Origin: Chryseobacterium indologenes
Lineage (GTDB): Bacteria > Bacteroidota > Bacteroidia > Flavobacteriales > Weeksellaceae
Direction of reading: 5' to 3'
Length of the DNA: 64,000 nucleotides
Assembly: GCF_018362995.1 (NCBI RefSeq)
Contig: NZ_CP074372.1
Location: 3,348,001-3,412,000, forward strand
This document shows, piece by piece, positions 22,867 to 32,800 of this stretch. Position numbers and translations under genes: made by a program. Below the pieces are notes generated by a model. The model saw nothing but the letters and a program-made list of their open reading frames with translations, was not told where the DNA came from and searched no databases. The stretch's first letter is position 1. Each line of letters opens with the position of its first letter.

Positions 22867-25437
22867 ATGAAAAAGAATATATTGTTCCTTTTAGTGATAT
22901 GTCTCGTTGCTTCCTGTGCTACCAAAACAAAAAAGCCGGAGCAGCGATCAAAACTATTGAAAGGATTTTCCACATATTACAACACGCTTTTTAATGCGAA
23001 AGATGCATTAAACAGTGAGTTTACCACCAGAGATAAAGGACATAAAGACAATTTTTATGCTCCTTATATTCCCATTCTTACCTATGAAGAACAGCCTTTG
23101 GGAAGTGATCTCGGACAGTCAGAAGCTTTTGCTGAAAACTCCATGAAAATGGCTGAAGTAGTCAACAGACCTTCAGGAAGAGGAAATTCCGGAGTTCCCA
23201 ATATACCGGGAGGACCTCAGGGAAATGCCCCTGCAAGACCTGAAGGTGAACAAGGTAAAGGAGCTACTACCCTAGAAATTGCAGAAGCAAAAGCTTTAAA
23301 AGCGATTAATAAATATTCTGTAACCAGAAACGGTGAAGAGAAAAACAAACAGATTTTTGATGCTTATATGATTCTTGCCCAGGCGAGAATTTATAGAGGA
23401 AAATCCCTGGAAGCGCTGGATGCTCTTAATTATGTGTTTACTCACATGAAAGACGATAAAAGGATTGCACTGGCAAGAATTTATCAGGGACTTGCTTATA
23501 ATCAAATCAAAGATTATCACAGAGCTCATGAGACTTTTGCTAAACTGAAAGGAGAAGATATCAATAAGAGCTATGCAAAACTGCTGAGCATTTACTACTC
23601 TGAATCTTTGCTAGATGCAGGTAAAAAGGAAGACGCAGCCAAAGAGCTTGATGATGCTTTTGAACTGAACAGCAACAGAAAACTCAAGAGTAGAATTGCT
23701 TATCTGAGAGGCCAGGTTTTAGAAAATCTGAACCAGAATGATAAAGCAAGGGAAAGCTATACCGCAGCCTATAAATATGCCAATGATTTTGAATTTGAAG
23801 TAAAATCCCAGATTGCCATTGCTAAGACTTTTAATGGTAAAGGTGATTATGCAGGAGCTAAAAACTATCTGGAAGGCATCAGTAAAAAAGGGACTTACGG
23901 TTCCAGAAAAAATGAATTTTATTATGCTTTAGGTTTAATGGCCAACAAAGCAGGCAAAAAAGATGAAGCCCAGCAGTTCTTCAGAAAATCTTTGTTTGAA
24001 AAGGTTTCTGACCCTCAGATCCGTGGATTAGCTTATTATGAGATAGGAAAAAGCTATCTGGAGAAAAATGATTATATCGGAGCCGGAAGCTATTATGATT
24101 CTGCGCTTGCAGTAATGACCTATGAGCCATCAAAGATTTTATTAAAAGATCAGTCTGAATACATTAAAAAGATTTCCAAAAACTACTATCTGATCAAAAA
24201 GAATGACAGTATTCTTTCACTCGCAAAGATGGATGAAGGTCAGAAAACAGACTATTTCACAAAATATATTGCAAAATTAAAGATTAAAGAAGAGAAAGAA
24301 GAGCTGGAAAGAAAACGTGCAGAAAGAAGCAAAGGATTTGATACCGGAGACTACAGCGCTAATTCTGTTTTTGCCAATAGTTCCAATGCTTTTGAAGATT
24401 TCGGAGTGACGACCAAAGGGTTTTACTTTGGAAATACGGGAACTGTAAGCAAAGGAACATCTACCTTTAAACAAGTCTGGGGAGATCGTGCTCTTGCCGA
24501 TAACTGGCGTTTTTCCAAGAAAATGGCATCTATTGAAGATATGAAGAATGAAGCTCTAGGAGTTACTTCAGCACCTAATCCAAGACGTTTTGAACCTTCT
24601 TACTATATTGAACAGATCCCTACAGATCAGGGTAAATTATCCCAATTGAAAAAAGACAGAGATACTGCTTCTTTAGGTCTGGGAATCATGTATCAGAACT
24701 ATTTTACCAACACTCCTCTGGCGACAAAAACACTGTATGACCTTGTAGATGTTAAACCTGAAGAAAAGGTAATGTTACAGGCATTGTATGAGATTTTTGC
24801 CATGAACTATGAGAAAAATCCACAGGCATCTGAAAAAGCAAAACAAATTCTATTGACGGATTATCCTTACACTTCTTATGCTGAATTTGCCAGAAATCCT
24901 AAAAATAAATCATTCGTAAAATCAACGGAAGAAGTTGAAAATGAATATAAAAAAGCATATGCCTTATTTGAATCGGAAAAATTTGCAGAAAGTAAGGAAG
25001 TGATCGATCAGACTCTTCAAAAATTCCCTAAGGATGCACTGGTTCCTAAATTGTACCTTCTCAATGCATTCAATGCAGGAAAAGCCAACGGAAAGGAAGT
25101 CATGATTCTGCAGCTTGAACAGATTGCCCTGAATTATTCTAAAACTCCAGAAGGCATAAGGGCAAAAGAAATGCTGGTGTATCTGAAAAGCGATCTCAGC
25201 TTCCAGGCAACGGATAATAAAGGAAATGCTGTTCCACAACAACCAGGAGGAGCACCCGTACAGCCTAATGCCCAAAACACCGGCGTTCCGCAAATGAACA
25301 ATGGAAAAAATATCAGTACACAAACCCTGAATATGGACCCTGCTCCACAACAGGGAAATCCTGCCCAGCAGCAGCAAAAAAACAAGAAACCTGCAGAAAC
25401 GAAACCTGCTTCAAAGGCACCGCCAAGACCTCAATAA
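22867..25437 (+). CDS. porW: Type IX secretion lipoprotein PorW/SprE-like, with TPR repeats
   Basis: The 856-residue protein starts with a lipobox signal peptide (CLVASC, Cys 17) and the typical FSTYYNTLFNAKDAL block of PorW/SprE proteins. Residues ~150-460 hold TPR-type helix pairs; a second block with TPR-like helices follows (~590-790), and the tail is Gln/Pro-rich. PorW is an outer-membrane lipoprotein needed for the T9SS and gliding motility in Bacteroidota. The T9SS cargo at 848 is consistent. A 148-base upstream gap contains a weak 6-bp hairpin (ATCAGC/GCTGAT). Confidence 0.88.
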   Translation: MKKNILFLLVICLVASCATKTKKPEQRSKLLKGFSTYYNTLFNAKDALNSEFTTRDKGHKDNFYAPYIPILTYEEQPLGSDLGQSEAFAENSMKMAEVVNRPSGRGNSGVPNIPGGPQGNAPARPEGEQGKGATTLEIAEAKALKAINKYSVTRNGEEKNKQIFDAYMILAQARIYRGKSLEALDALNYVFTHMKDDKRIALARIYQGLAYNQIKDYHRAHETFAKLKGEDINKSYAKLLSIYYSESLLDAGKKEDAAKELDDAFELNSNRKLKSRIAYLRGQVLENLNQNDKARESYTAAYKYANDFEFEVKSQIAIAKTFNGKGDYAGAKNYLEGISKKGTYGSRKNEFYYALGLMANKAGKKDEAQQFFRKSLFEKVSDPQIRGLAYYEIGKSYLEKNDYIGAGSYYDSALAVMTYEPSKILLKDQSEYIKKISKNYYLIKKNDSILSLAKMDEGQKTDYFTKYIAKLKIKEEKEELERKRAERSKGFDTGDYSANSVFANSSNAFEDFGVTTKGFYFGNTGTVSKGTSTFKQVWGDRALADNWRFSKKMASIEDMKNEALGVTSAPNPRRFEPSYYIEQIPTDQGKLSQLKKDRDTASLGLGIMYQNYFTNTPLATKTLYDLVDVKPEEKVMLQALYEIFAMNYEKNPQASEKAKQILLTDYPYTSYAEFARNPKNKSFVKSTEEVENEYKKAYALFESEKFAESKEVIDQTLQKFPKDALVPKLYLLNAFNAGKANGKEVMILQLEQIALNYSKTPEGIRAKEMLVYLKSDLSFQATDNKGNAVPQQPGGAPVQPNAQNTGVPQMNNGKNISTQTLNMDPAPQQGNPAQQQQKNKKPAETKPASKAPPRPQ

Positions 25438-25446
25438 AATAAAAAA

Positions 25447-25473
25447 GCGAAGATGTACTCTTCGCTTTTTTTA
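25447..25473. terminator. Bidirectional terminator between porW and tsaB
   Basis: GCGAAGA, loop TGTAC, TCTTCGC, with A run before and T run after; it serves converging genes. Confidence 0.85.
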
Positions 25474-25514
25474 TGCAGTTGCTTATTCTTGTCTACTACT
25501 CTATTTAAGAAATA

Positions 25515-26189
25515 TTACGAGCCCTTTTTCTTTACTCCATGGAAATCCTTAAGATAGAAAGGCTCAAAATAAGCCATATCTTCAAATTCTTTATTCTCTA
25601 TTTTTTCCAATGTCCTTGTGATAAGATATTTTGCAGAAGGATAAACAGTCTCGTTAAAAACAGCATCAGGAAGATTCAATATATCTTTTGCCTTTTTTGC
25701 ACCGTCTCCCACAAACAATACTTTTTTATCTTTAAATTCTTCAAAAGAAGTTTCATCCAAAATCTTGGCTTCGGTCTCAGATAATTCTTTTCCCGTACTA
25801 CCGTCATAAACGGCTGTATATACCTCCATTCTCCTCGCATCAATCAAAGGTACTATAAAGTCATAGTTATCGCCTAAAAAAGGCTCTATCATACTTTCAA
25901 GGGAATTTACAGCAATCAGGGGAACTTTAAGACCATAGCAGAATCCTTTTGCAGAGGCTGCACCAATCCTTAATCCGGTGTAAGATCCGGGACCTTTCCC
26001 CAAAGAAACGGCTTCAATATCTTTAAGTGCAATCCCCGCTCCTTCCAATGCCCATTCCACATAGGTATGAAGGCTTTCAGATTGTTTATAGTTTTCAGAA
26101 ACTTCTTCACACACACACAGCAGCTTTTCATTGTCTGATACCGCTACTGAACAGTTTTTGGATGATGTTTCCAGATATAGAATTTTCAT
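25515..26189 (-). CDS. tsaB: tRNA threonylcarbamoyladenosine biosynthesis protein TsaB
   Basis: The 224-residue protein has ILYLETSSKNCSVAVS at the N-terminus and the TsaB signature GPGSYTGLRIG at about residue 66. TsaB is the non-catalytic partner that assembles TsaD and TsaE to attach threonylcarbamoyl to A37 of ANN-decoding tRNAs. It is followed on the same strand by a dehydrogenase gene upstream at 26256, with a gap of about 65 bases. Confidence 0.95.
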   Translation of the reverse strand: MKILYLETSSKNCSVAVSDNEKLLCVCEEVSENYKQSESLHTYVEWALEGAGIALKDIEAVSLGKGPGSYTGLRIGAASAKGFCYGLKVPLIAVNSLESMIEPFLGDNYDFIVPLIDARRMEVYTAVYDGSTGKELSETEAKILDETSFEEFKDKKVLFVGDGAKKAKDILNLPDAVFNETVYPSAKYLITRTLEKIENKEFEDMAYFEPFYLKDFHGVKKKGS

Positions 26190-26255
26190 TTTTTTGTTTT
26201 AAGCTAAACAGCAAAATTGCTTTTAATATTCTGCAAATTTAGTCCATTATTTTGA

Positions 26256-27005
26256 CTATTTTCTATAAATTGTTCTCGGTTCTGCTTGAGCACTTGGATA
26301 GATGGTCATATCTGAAACAGTTACATGTTTCGGAGCATTCACACAGTAAGCAATGGCATCGGCAATATCCTCTGCTTTCAGAGCTTCATAGCCCGCATAT
26401 ACTGTTGAAGCTTTCTCACTGTCACCTTTGAACCTTACCAAAGAAAAATCTGTTTCTACAGCTCCCGGCTGAATATTGGTCACTTTGATTCCGAATTCAG
26501 TAAGCTCCAGTCTCATTCCTTCTGAAATAACGTCTACTGCTTTCTTCGTTGCACAGTACACTACTCCATTGGCATAAGTTTGTCTTGCTGCTACAGAACT
26601 GATGTTTACTATATGACCTAAATTTTTAGTTTTCATAATCGGGATGATCATTTTAGAAACATAGAGCAGTCCCTTTACATTCCCATCAATCATAGAATCC
26701 CAGTCGTCCGTCTTACCAGCCGAAAGAGGATCCAGCCCATGAGCATTTCCTGCATTATTAATCAGAACATCAATCTCTTTCCAGTTTTCAGGGAGTGAGT
26801 TTATAGCTGCTTCCACCTGTTCAAGATTCCTTACATCAAACAATAAACTAAATATTTCGGTATATTGAGAAAGTTCTGTTTTTACAGTTTCCAATACTTC
26901 ACTTCTTCTTCCGCAGATAATAATTCTGTTCCCTTGTTTTGCAAGAAGCTCTGCAGTGGCTTTACCTATTCCGGAAGTTGCTCCGGTAATTAATACTGTC
27001 TTCAT
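26256..27005 (-). CDS. SDR-family NAD(P)-dependent oxidoreductase (YdfG-like)
   Basis: The 249-residue protein has the classical short-chain dehydrogenase pattern: TGATSGIGKATA (residues 7-18), an Arg-rich NADP-type turn (CGRRSEV), NNAGNAHG at about 86 and the Ser-Tyr-Lys triad around YCATKKAV (about 151). The closing ISEGMRLELTEFGIKVTNI and TDFS fit YdfG-like 3-hydroxy acid dehydrogenases. The actual substrate is uncertain. Confidence 0.92.
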   Translation of the reverse strand: MKTVLITGATSGIGKATAELLAKQGNRIIICGRRSEVLETVKTELSQYTEIFSLLFDVRNLEQVEAAINSLPENWKEIDVLINNAGNAHGLDPLSAGKTDDWDSMIDGNVKGLLYVSKMIIPIMKTKNLGHIVNISSVAARQTYANGVVYCATKKAVDVISEGMRLELTEFGIKVTNIQPGAVETDFSLVRFKGDSEKASTVYAGYEALKAEDIADAIAYCVNAPKHVTVSDMTIYPSAQAEPRTIYRK

Positions 27006-27085
27006 AAAATTGTTTATTAACTTGTATGAATGGAATATCTTCTCAAGAGTATGATGCTATTCCTTCATACATTTTTATTGATTTA

Positions 27086-27457
27086 TTAATTAGCATCCAA
27101 TGCCTGAAATGCATCGGCTATGTGGTCAATTTTTAAGTTTCTGCTTTCATCAGGAAGAACGGAGATAATATCAAACCTGACTTCGTTATCTTTATTAAAT
27201 TCTTCGAGATAATGATTGGCTGCAGAAACAATTGATTTTATTTTTGTTTTGGTGACTGCTTCCTGTGGGAGCATGAAGGCATCGGTAGACCTTGCTTTCA
27301 CTTCCACAACAATAATCAGATTATCTTTTTCAGCAATAATGTCAATCTCCGCTTTCTGAAAACGAAAGTTTCTGACAAGGATTTTGTAGCCGTTCTTTTG
27401 AAGATAATCAACTGCTGTATCTTCTGCTATTTTTCCAAAATCGTTATGATCAGCCAT
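27086..27457 (-). CDS. YraN family (UPF0102) endonuclease-like protein
   Basis: The 123-residue protein has GKIAEDTAVDYLQKNGYKIL at the N-terminus and AEIDIIAE...VVEVKAR (Asp, Glu-x-Lys), the restriction-endonuclease-like active-site pattern of UPF0102. Its cellular role is not settled. It is the first gene after the LD-carboxypeptidase gene in the leftward direction, 41 bases downstream. Confidence 0.93.
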   Translation of the reverse strand: MADHNDFGKIAEDTAVDYLQKNGYKILVRNFRFQKAEIDIIAEKDNLIIVVEVKARSTDAFMLPQEAVTKTKIKSIVSAANHYLEEFNKDNEVRFDIISVLPDESRNLKIDHIADAFQALDAN

Positions 27458-27498
27458 ATCTTGTATTTAAGAGTTTGGAGATAGGAGAGTGGTATTTT

Positions 27499-28428
27499 TT
27501 AAAATTCGATCTTCACTTTAGTTCCAACCTTCATTTTAACTTGCCCACCAATTAAAAGCGGCCGGTTATCTTTAATATGTCCATTCGGGAAACCAAACAC
27601 TACAGGGAATTTATATCTTGAAATTCGTTCTGAGATCAGTTTATAGGCAAATTCATCAAAGCTTTCTTCATAGCTTTTATTTTCCTTTTCGTCTCCCATA
27701 TTGGTCATCCCGCCAATGATAAGTCCTTTGATCTTACTGAAAACTCCTGCCAGCTCCAGACTCATAATCATACGGTCCAGTGCATAGAAGTTTTCTCCGA
27801 TATCTTCAATAAACAGGATTTTGTCTTTAAAGTCAAAAGAATACTTGGTCCCTAAAAGGGCATAAACCAGGGCTAAATTCCCTCCGATTAATTCTCCTTC
27901 AATATTCCCTTCTTTATTGAATTGATGTGATTCTAGACTGTATTTTGGCGTTTTACCTTTGAGGATATCAAAGATCAGATCATAGCTGTCATCAGTAACA
28001 CCGAAACTTGATGTTTTAATGGTCTGCCCATGAATGGATGCAAAACCTTTTTTCAACAGATAACTTTGTATCACTGTGTTGTCAGAATATCCAATATACC
28101 ATTTCGGATTTTCTGTAAAACCTTTCATTTTCAGGTGCTGAATCAGGTGCTGGCATCCGTAACCTCCCCGTGAAGCCCATACCGCTCTGATCTCTGTATC
28201 ATTCAAAGCCCAGTTGATATCTTTTATTCTTTCCTGTTCTGTTCCGGCATAATTATATCCGTTTGAAAATCTTGTATAGAGATGTTCCCCGAGAACGGGC
28301 TCAAAACCTCTGCTCTTAATCATTTCTATTCCCTTTTCCATTTGAGAGGCATCTACCGCTCCTGCAGGGGAAATAACAGCTATTTTGTCACCTTTTTTAA
28401 GGGACTTTGGAAAGATTATTTTTTTCAT
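27499..28428 (-). CDS. LD-carboxypeptidase (peptidase S66)
   Basis: The 309-residue protein has ISPAGAVD at the N-terminus, VWASRGGYGCQHLIQHL (residue ~86), the catalytic Ser in YIGYSDNTVI (~115) and LFIEDIGE with the Glu of the Ser-Glu-His triad; HIKDNRPLLIGG lies near the end. The family cleaves L,D-bonds in recycled muropeptides in the cytosol, or resists peptide antibiotics (MccF type). Its ATG overlaps the exporter stop by 4 bases. Confidence 0.92.
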   Translation of the reverse strand: MKKIIFPKSLKKGDKIAVISPAGAVDASQMEKGIEMIKSRGFEPVLGEHLYTRFSNGYNYAGTEQERIKDINWALNDTEIRAVWASRGGYGCQHLIQHLKMKGFTENPKWYIGYSDNTVIQSYLLKKGFASIHGQTIKTSSFGVTDDSYDLIFDILKGKTPKYSLESHQFNKEGNIEGELIGGNLALVYALLGTKYSFDFKDKILFIEDIGENFYALDRMIMSLELAGVFSKIKGLIIGGMTNMGDEKENKSYEESFDEFAYKLISERISRYKFPVVFGFPNGHIKDNRPLLIGGQVKMKVGTKVKIEF

Positions 28429-29111
28429 TCTGTTTTTTGATATTTTACTTCTTTCTTTTCGGCTTCCTCCAGCTGTCTTTCAAACTGATTGAACTTTTTG
28501 AAACTCTGCAGGAAGATAAAGAAACTGAAGATAATAAGAATACAGCCAACAACTCTTCTGATTTGGTTGGCCAGTTTTTGTGTTAATTTATCGTGAAATT
28601 GCTTGGCAAGAAATATTTTGGCAAGATCTATTGAAAGGTAAGTGCCCAGTACGATCCCTATGTATAGAATAAAACTGCTGGTGTCCGGATATTGATTTCT
28701 CACAGAAATTACCGTTACCAGCCAGAAAAGGATAACTCCTACATTTAAAAGATTAAAGAAAAAGCCATTGAAAAATGTTTTAATATAATTTTGGCCAATG
28801 ATCTTTTCTTCGCCTGGCAAATGCATCTTGGTCTTGGTAACCAGCATCACAATTCCATAAACAAAAATAAGAATGGAAGTGATCCTGTAAAAACCGGGAT
28901 GCTTATCAATTAAAGCTACAATATCTGTACTGGCATAATATGCTGCTACAATACATAATAAATCTGCAGTAATAACTCCAAGATCCAATGACAAGGCATG
29001 TCTGGGGCCTCTGGAAAAGCTGGTTTCAATTAACAGGAAAAATATAGGTCCTATAAAAACCAAGCTCAGCATGAATCCTAATATGATCGCCGATAGTACA
29101 AGTTCTAGCAT
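28425..29111 (-). CDS. LysE-family membrane transporter
   Basis: The 228-residue protein has six hydrophobic segments and the LysE/RhtB start pattern (FIGPIFFLLIETSFSRGPRHAL). NVGVILFWLVTVISV in the middle and an amphipathic charged tail follow. Exporters in this family move amino acids or similar metabolites out. It overlaps the LD-carboxypeptidase gene, so the two are co-expressed; export of peptide-derived amino acids is one possible link (inference). Confidence 0.88.
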   Translation of the reverse strand: MLELVLSAIILGFMLSLVFIGPIFFLLIETSFSRGPRHALSLDLGVITADLLCIVAAYYASTDIVALIDKHPGFYRITSILIFVYGIVMLVTKTKMHLPGEEKIIGQNYIKTFFNGFFFNLLNVGVILFWLVTVISVRNQYPDTSSFILYIGIVLGTYLSIDLAKIFLAKQFHDKLTQKLANQIRRVVGCILIIFSFFIFLQSFKKFNQFERQLEEAEKKEVKYQKTE

Positions 29112-29286
29112 TTAATGTGTTTTAAAATGAATAAAATTCATTTCGTTTTATACAAAGTTATACTTTATGATTTAATTATTCAATAAAGTTGTGATTTATC
29201 AAGTGGATTTTAAGGAGAGTTTAATCTAAAGTTTTTAAGAAAATAGGAGAGGAGAGTATATTCAAATGTTTTTGTTTAAAAAAATA

Positions 29287-29319
29287 AAAGGCTGAATGTC
29301 CGTTAACATTTCAGCCTTT
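29287..29319 (-). terminator. Terminator of rnr
   Basis: An AAAGGCTGAAATGTT-type stem in minus orientation with its complement, one bulged base, and a T-rich run (TTTTATTTTTTT) after it. Confidence 0.8.
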
Positions 29320-29346
29320 CTATTATTTTATAAAAGATCTAATTTT

Positions 29347-31500
29347 TTATTTTACAATCTGGAAATCAAGCTGCTTCTGAATCAGATTAGCTTTTACCAC
29401 CTTGATCTGAACTTCATCTCCCAACTGATACTTGTTTCCATGTCTTATTCCGTATACGGCGTGAGTTTTCGCATCATACATGTATGAATCGTCTACAAGG
29501 TCTCTAAGTTTGATGAGACCTTCCGCACCGTTTTCAGGAATTTCAACCCAGAAACCAAATTCTGCCACCCCGGAAATAACCCCTCTGAAAGTTTCTCCCA
29601 GGTGTTTTTCCATGAATTTCACCTGCATAAATTTGATAGAATCTCTTTCTGCATCTGCAGCCAGCCTTTCCATGGCACTGCAGTGTTTTGCTTTTTCTTC
29701 AAGCTCTCCTCTGTTTGGAGATTTTCCTCCATCCAGATAATGCTGAAGAAGACGGTGTGCAAGCAAATCCGGATAACGACGGATAGGAGAGGTAAAGTGG
29801 CTGTAATATTCAAAGCCTAAACCATAGTGCCCGATTGGTTCAGTAGAGTACACCGCTTTGCTCATACTTCTCATCGCAAGTGTTTCGATCATATTTTCTT
29901 CGCCTTTTCCTTTTACGTCATGTAGAAGTTTGTTCAAAGATGCAGCAACCTTTTTGGTATTGGCCAGATCCATTTTATATCCGAAAGTAGCAACGAAGTC
30001 TCTCAACGATTCCAGTTTCGCAGGATCCGGATCATCGTGAACCCTGTAAATAAATGTATTATTTGTGATCTCTCCTTTTCTGCTCAGAGATACATATTCC
30101 GATACTTTTTTATTGGCTAAAAGCATGAATTCTTCGATCAGATGGTTAGAATCCTTACTTATTTTAAAGTAAACTCCAACAGGCTCATTATTTTCATCAA
30201 GATTGAATCTTACTTCACTTCTGTCGAAAGTAATAGCTCCTTTTCTGATACGTTCCTGACGCATAATTTTTGCTAACTTATCAAGAGTATTGATCTCTTC
30301 TGCCAGGTCTCCCTGTCCGCTTTCAATACGTTCCTGAGCTTCTTCATAGGTAAATCTCCTGTCTGAATGAATAACTGTTCTTCCAAACCATTGTTTCTGA
30401 ATTTCTGCTTCGTCGTTCAGTTCAAAAACTGCAGAAAAAGTATATTTATCTTCGTTAGGGCGAAGGGAACATACATCATTACTCAAAACTTCAGGAAGCA
30501 TTGGCACAACTCTGTCAACAAGGTATACCGAAGTTGCTCTTTTATATGCTTCATCATCAAGAATAGTTCCCGGAACTACATAATGAGATACATCCGCAAT
30601 GTGAACACCAATTTCCCAGTTTCCGTTTTCCAGCTTTCTTATGGATAAAGCATCATCAAAATCCTTCGCATCTTTAGGGTCAATCGTAAATGTACAGATA
30701 TTACGCATATCCCACCTTTTTGCAGCTTCTTCGTCTGTGATACTTCTGTCTATTTTATCTGCATCTGCCTCCACTTCGGATGGAAACTCGTAAGGCAGGC
30801 CATATTCTGCAAGAATAGAGTGGATCTCTGTTTCGTGTTCTCCCGGAGCCCCCAGCACCTGGATAATTTCTCCTTCAGGGTTTTTATCTCCCGGTCTCCA
30901 TTCTGTCATTTTTACAATGACCTTATCTCCATCTTCAGCAGTGTTGAATTTTCCTTTCGGAATAAAGATATCTGTGTTAATTGATTTTTTATCGCAAACC
31001 ACAAACCCAAATTCCTTATGAGCAACTTTCTGAAATGTTCCTACAAATTCAGTTCTGGTACGTTCCAAAACTTCCAAAACAGAACCTTCCAGCTTCTTTC
31101 CTTTATAATGATAAGTTATAATAAGAACCTTATCTCCCTGCAAAGCATCCTTCACATTTTTAGCATGTACGAAGACATCATCTTCCAATCCTTCCACACT
31201 TACATAAGCATTTCCACTTTGGTTGAAGTCAATGGTTCCGGTAAGTGTTCCAGCGATTTTCAGGTTCACTATATATTTTCCTTTTTCCACTTCCTTGATC
31301 TTTTCAGATCCCTGAAGTTTGTGCAGCGCCTGGATAACAAGTTCTCTTTGTCTTGGATTTTTGTAATCTATTCCGTCAGCGATCTGCTTATAATTATAAA
31401 TTTTGGATGAATTCGCATTCATAAAACGGAGGATCAGTCTTCCGATCTCCATCATTTTTAAATCATTTTTATGACTTATATATTTTCTTTTTTTTGGCAT
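29347..31500 (-). CDS. rnr: Ribonuclease R
   Basis: The 717-residue protein has the RNase R layout: N-terminal winged-helix and cold-shock segments (residues ~10-200), the RNB catalytic domain with DPKDAKDFDDALS (metal-binding Asp cluster, ~285), HYGLGFEYYSHFTSPIRRYPD (split by me; ~570) and a C-terminal S1 domain (~640-717, FRGVISGVAEFGFWVEI). It is a 3'-5' exoribonuclease that degrades structured RNA. Candidate promoter boxes lie 230-280 bases upstream. Confidence 0.97.
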   Translation of the reverse strand: MPKKRKYISHKNDLKMMEIGRLILRFMNANSSKIYNYKQIADGIDYKNPRQRELVIQALHKLQGSEKIKEVEKGKYIVNLKIAGTLTGTIDFNQSGNAYVSVEGLEDDVFVHAKNVKDALQGDKVLIITYHYKGKKLEGSVLEVLERTRTEFVGTFQKVAHKEFGFVVCDKKSINTDIFIPKGKFNTAEDGDKVIVKMTEWRPGDKNPEGEIIQVLGAPGEHETEIHSILAEYGLPYEFPSEVEADADKIDRSITDEEAAKRWDMRNICTFTIDPKDAKDFDDALSIRKLENGNWEIGVHIADVSHYVVPGTILDDEAYKRATSVYLVDRVVPMLPEVLSNDVCSLRPNEDKYTFSAVFELNDEAEIQKQWFGRTVIHSDRRFTYEEAQERIESGQGDLAEEINTLDKLAKIMRQERIRKGAITFDRSEVRFNLDENNEPVGVYFKISKDSNHLIEEFMLLANKKVSEYVSLSRKGEITNNTFIYRVHDDPDPAKLESLRDFVATFGYKMDLANTKKVAASLNKLLHDVKGKGEENMIETLAMRSMSKAVYSTEPIGHYGLGFEYYSHFTSPIRRYPDLLAHRLLQHYLDGGKSPNRGELEEKAKHCSAMERLAADAERDSIKFMQVKFMEKHLGETFRGVISGVAEFGFWVEIPENGAEGLIKLRDLVDDSYMYDAKTHAVYGIRHGNKYQLGDEVQIKVVKANLIQKQLDFQIVK

Positions 31501-31835
31501 TTTAATTTTCTTTTAAATGTTCTGGTCTTAGTTTCAAATAAAACCTTTTTCTAAATTTTCCCCATTCATTCCTTATAAAGGTTATTCAATTTCATCATTA
31601 GATTCTTTCCGTACATCATCAGAAATTATCTTTCAGTTTACTTAGAACGGGAGCTTTAGTTTTGTATAAATTTAATACAATTCTCGAGAAGAAAAGAGAA
31701 AAACCTTCTATTAAATATGTTTCAAATATAAGAAAGGCTTTAGAGAATAATAGAATGTAATTTCTATTGGACACTGCAAATGTACGAATAAAAAATAAAT
31801 AAGGCTTGTAATACAATTTACAAGCCTTAGTATAT
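31501..31835 (-). other. Gap between rnr and rpiB: two candidate rnr promoters and the rpiB terminator
   Basis: No supported gene. Two leftward TAnnTTTG boxes, TATATTTG (31723-31730) and TACATTTG (31777-31784), could drive rnr. The rpiB terminator sits at 31801-31828. The rest is AT-rich and featureless. Confidence 0.4.
31801..31828 (-). terminator. Terminator of rpiB
   Basis: An 11-bp stem (AAGGCTTGTAA/TTACAAGCCTT) with a 6-base loop; on the minus strand a T-rich run follows. Confidence 0.85.
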
Positions 31836-32270
31836 TTAGCAAACTGCAATTTTATCAACTCTGTTCTGGTGTCTGCCACCTTCAAAGTCTGTTGCAAGAA
31901 ATTTATCTACAATCTCAATCGCCAGTTCCTTTGATATAAATCTCGCCGGTATTGAAATCATGTTGGCATCATTATGCTGTCTTGCCAGTGTTGCAATCTC
32001 CGGCATCCAGCAAAGGGCGCATCTTATTTTCTGATGTTTGTTCGCAGTGATCTGAACCCCGTTTCCGCTTCCACATAACAGAATTCCTAGCTCATTTTCT
32101 CCGTTTTCCACAGAGGTTGCAGCAGGATGTACAAAGTCCGGATAATCCACACTGTTTGTGGAAAACGTTCCAAAATCCTGAACTTCAAACTTTTCTGAAA
32201 GGTAGTTCTTAACAATCTCCTTATATTCATAGCCTGCATGGTCCGCTGCGATAGCAATTTTTCTTTTCAT
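31836..32270 (-). CDS. rpiB: Ribose 5-phosphate isomerase B
   Basis: The 144-residue protein matches RpiB: IAIAADHAGYEYKE at the N-terminus (Asp/His of the active site), GILLCGSGNGVQI (catalytic Cys and phosphate loop, ~66), HNDANMISIPAR and a C-terminal GGRHQNRVDKI. It interconverts ribose 5-phosphate and ribulose 5-phosphate. A TACCTTTG promoter box lies 39 bases upstream. Confidence 0.96.
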   Translation of the reverse strand: MKRKIAIAADHAGYEYKEIVKNYLSEKFEVQDFGTFSTNSVDYPDFVHPAATSVENGENELGILLCGSGNGVQITANKHQKIRCALCWMPEIATLARQHNDANMISIPARFISKELAIEIVDKFLATDFEGGRHQNRVDKIAVC

Positions 32271-32308
32271 AATACTCTTATTAAGCTTTATTAGATTCTA
32301 TTTCCTTA

Positions 32309-32316
32309 CAAAGGTA
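32309..32316 (-). promoter_or_regulatory. -7 element of rpiB promoter
   Basis: TACCTTTG (TAnnTTTG) on the minus strand, 38 bases before the rpiB ATG. Confidence 0.5.
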
Positions 32317-32349
32317 AGAATAATAACAATTCGTGTTAGTAAACCCTGA

Positions 32350-32660
32350 GTTAATTGTGAAAAGGTATGTTAATAACTGTGGAAAACTTTTATCAACTTT
32401 CTATTTTTAAAGATCAATTTATTTCGTAATAGAAAACCTTTCCGCAATTTTTTACCACAACTTTCCAGATGTTTTCTTCAGCTATCCCCAGATTTTTCCA
32501 TAATAAAATAACTAATAATTGATTCATTTCAAAGTTACCAACATTTGTTAATAAGTATGTGAAATAGCGGGTTTACAAGCATTTATATTGTGAGTTAAAT
32601 ATGAATTGAATAAAAGTTGAGTGTTACCAACTTTTAGCTTAAAACTTATCCCCGAAACTA
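32350..32660. other. AT-rich intergenic segment with DnaA-box-like cluster, candidate oriC
   Basis: In the 643-base gap between rpiB and pgk I count five words near the DnaA box TTATCCACA: TTTTCCACA (32378-32386, minus, one mismatch), TTTACCACA (32451-32459), CTATCCCCA (32482-32490), TTTTCCATA (32494-32502) and TTATCCCCG (32646-32654), each of the last four with two mismatches. GTTACCAAC occurs twice (near 32534 and 32623). The surrounding sequence is very AT-rich. With two parS sites 4-6 kb away and a gene orientation switch, this is the best origin candidate here, but no perfect box is present and dnaA is not in the window. Confidence 0.4.
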
Positions 32661-32792
32661 ACAACACTCAACAACAACTACATTATTCTTTTTTTTAAAA
32701 GAGAAAAAATTGTTGATTAATGGGTGATTGTGTTCGGGGAAAGTTTTTGAAAACTTTTATTTTAATCAATCTGTTGAAAAAGTTTAAAACCT

Positions 32793-32800
32793 TACATTTG
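32793..32800 (+). promoter_or_regulatory. -7 element of pgk promoter
   Basis: TACATTTG (TAnnTTTG) with a TTG at 32774-32776; it predicts a leader of roughly 105 bases before the pgk ATG. Confidence 0.5.

Noticed and set aside
31619..31897. Open frame of 92 codons on the minus strand overlapping the 3' end of rpiB
   Set aside because: It overlaps rpiB in another frame, spans the rpiB terminator and has no recognisable motif.
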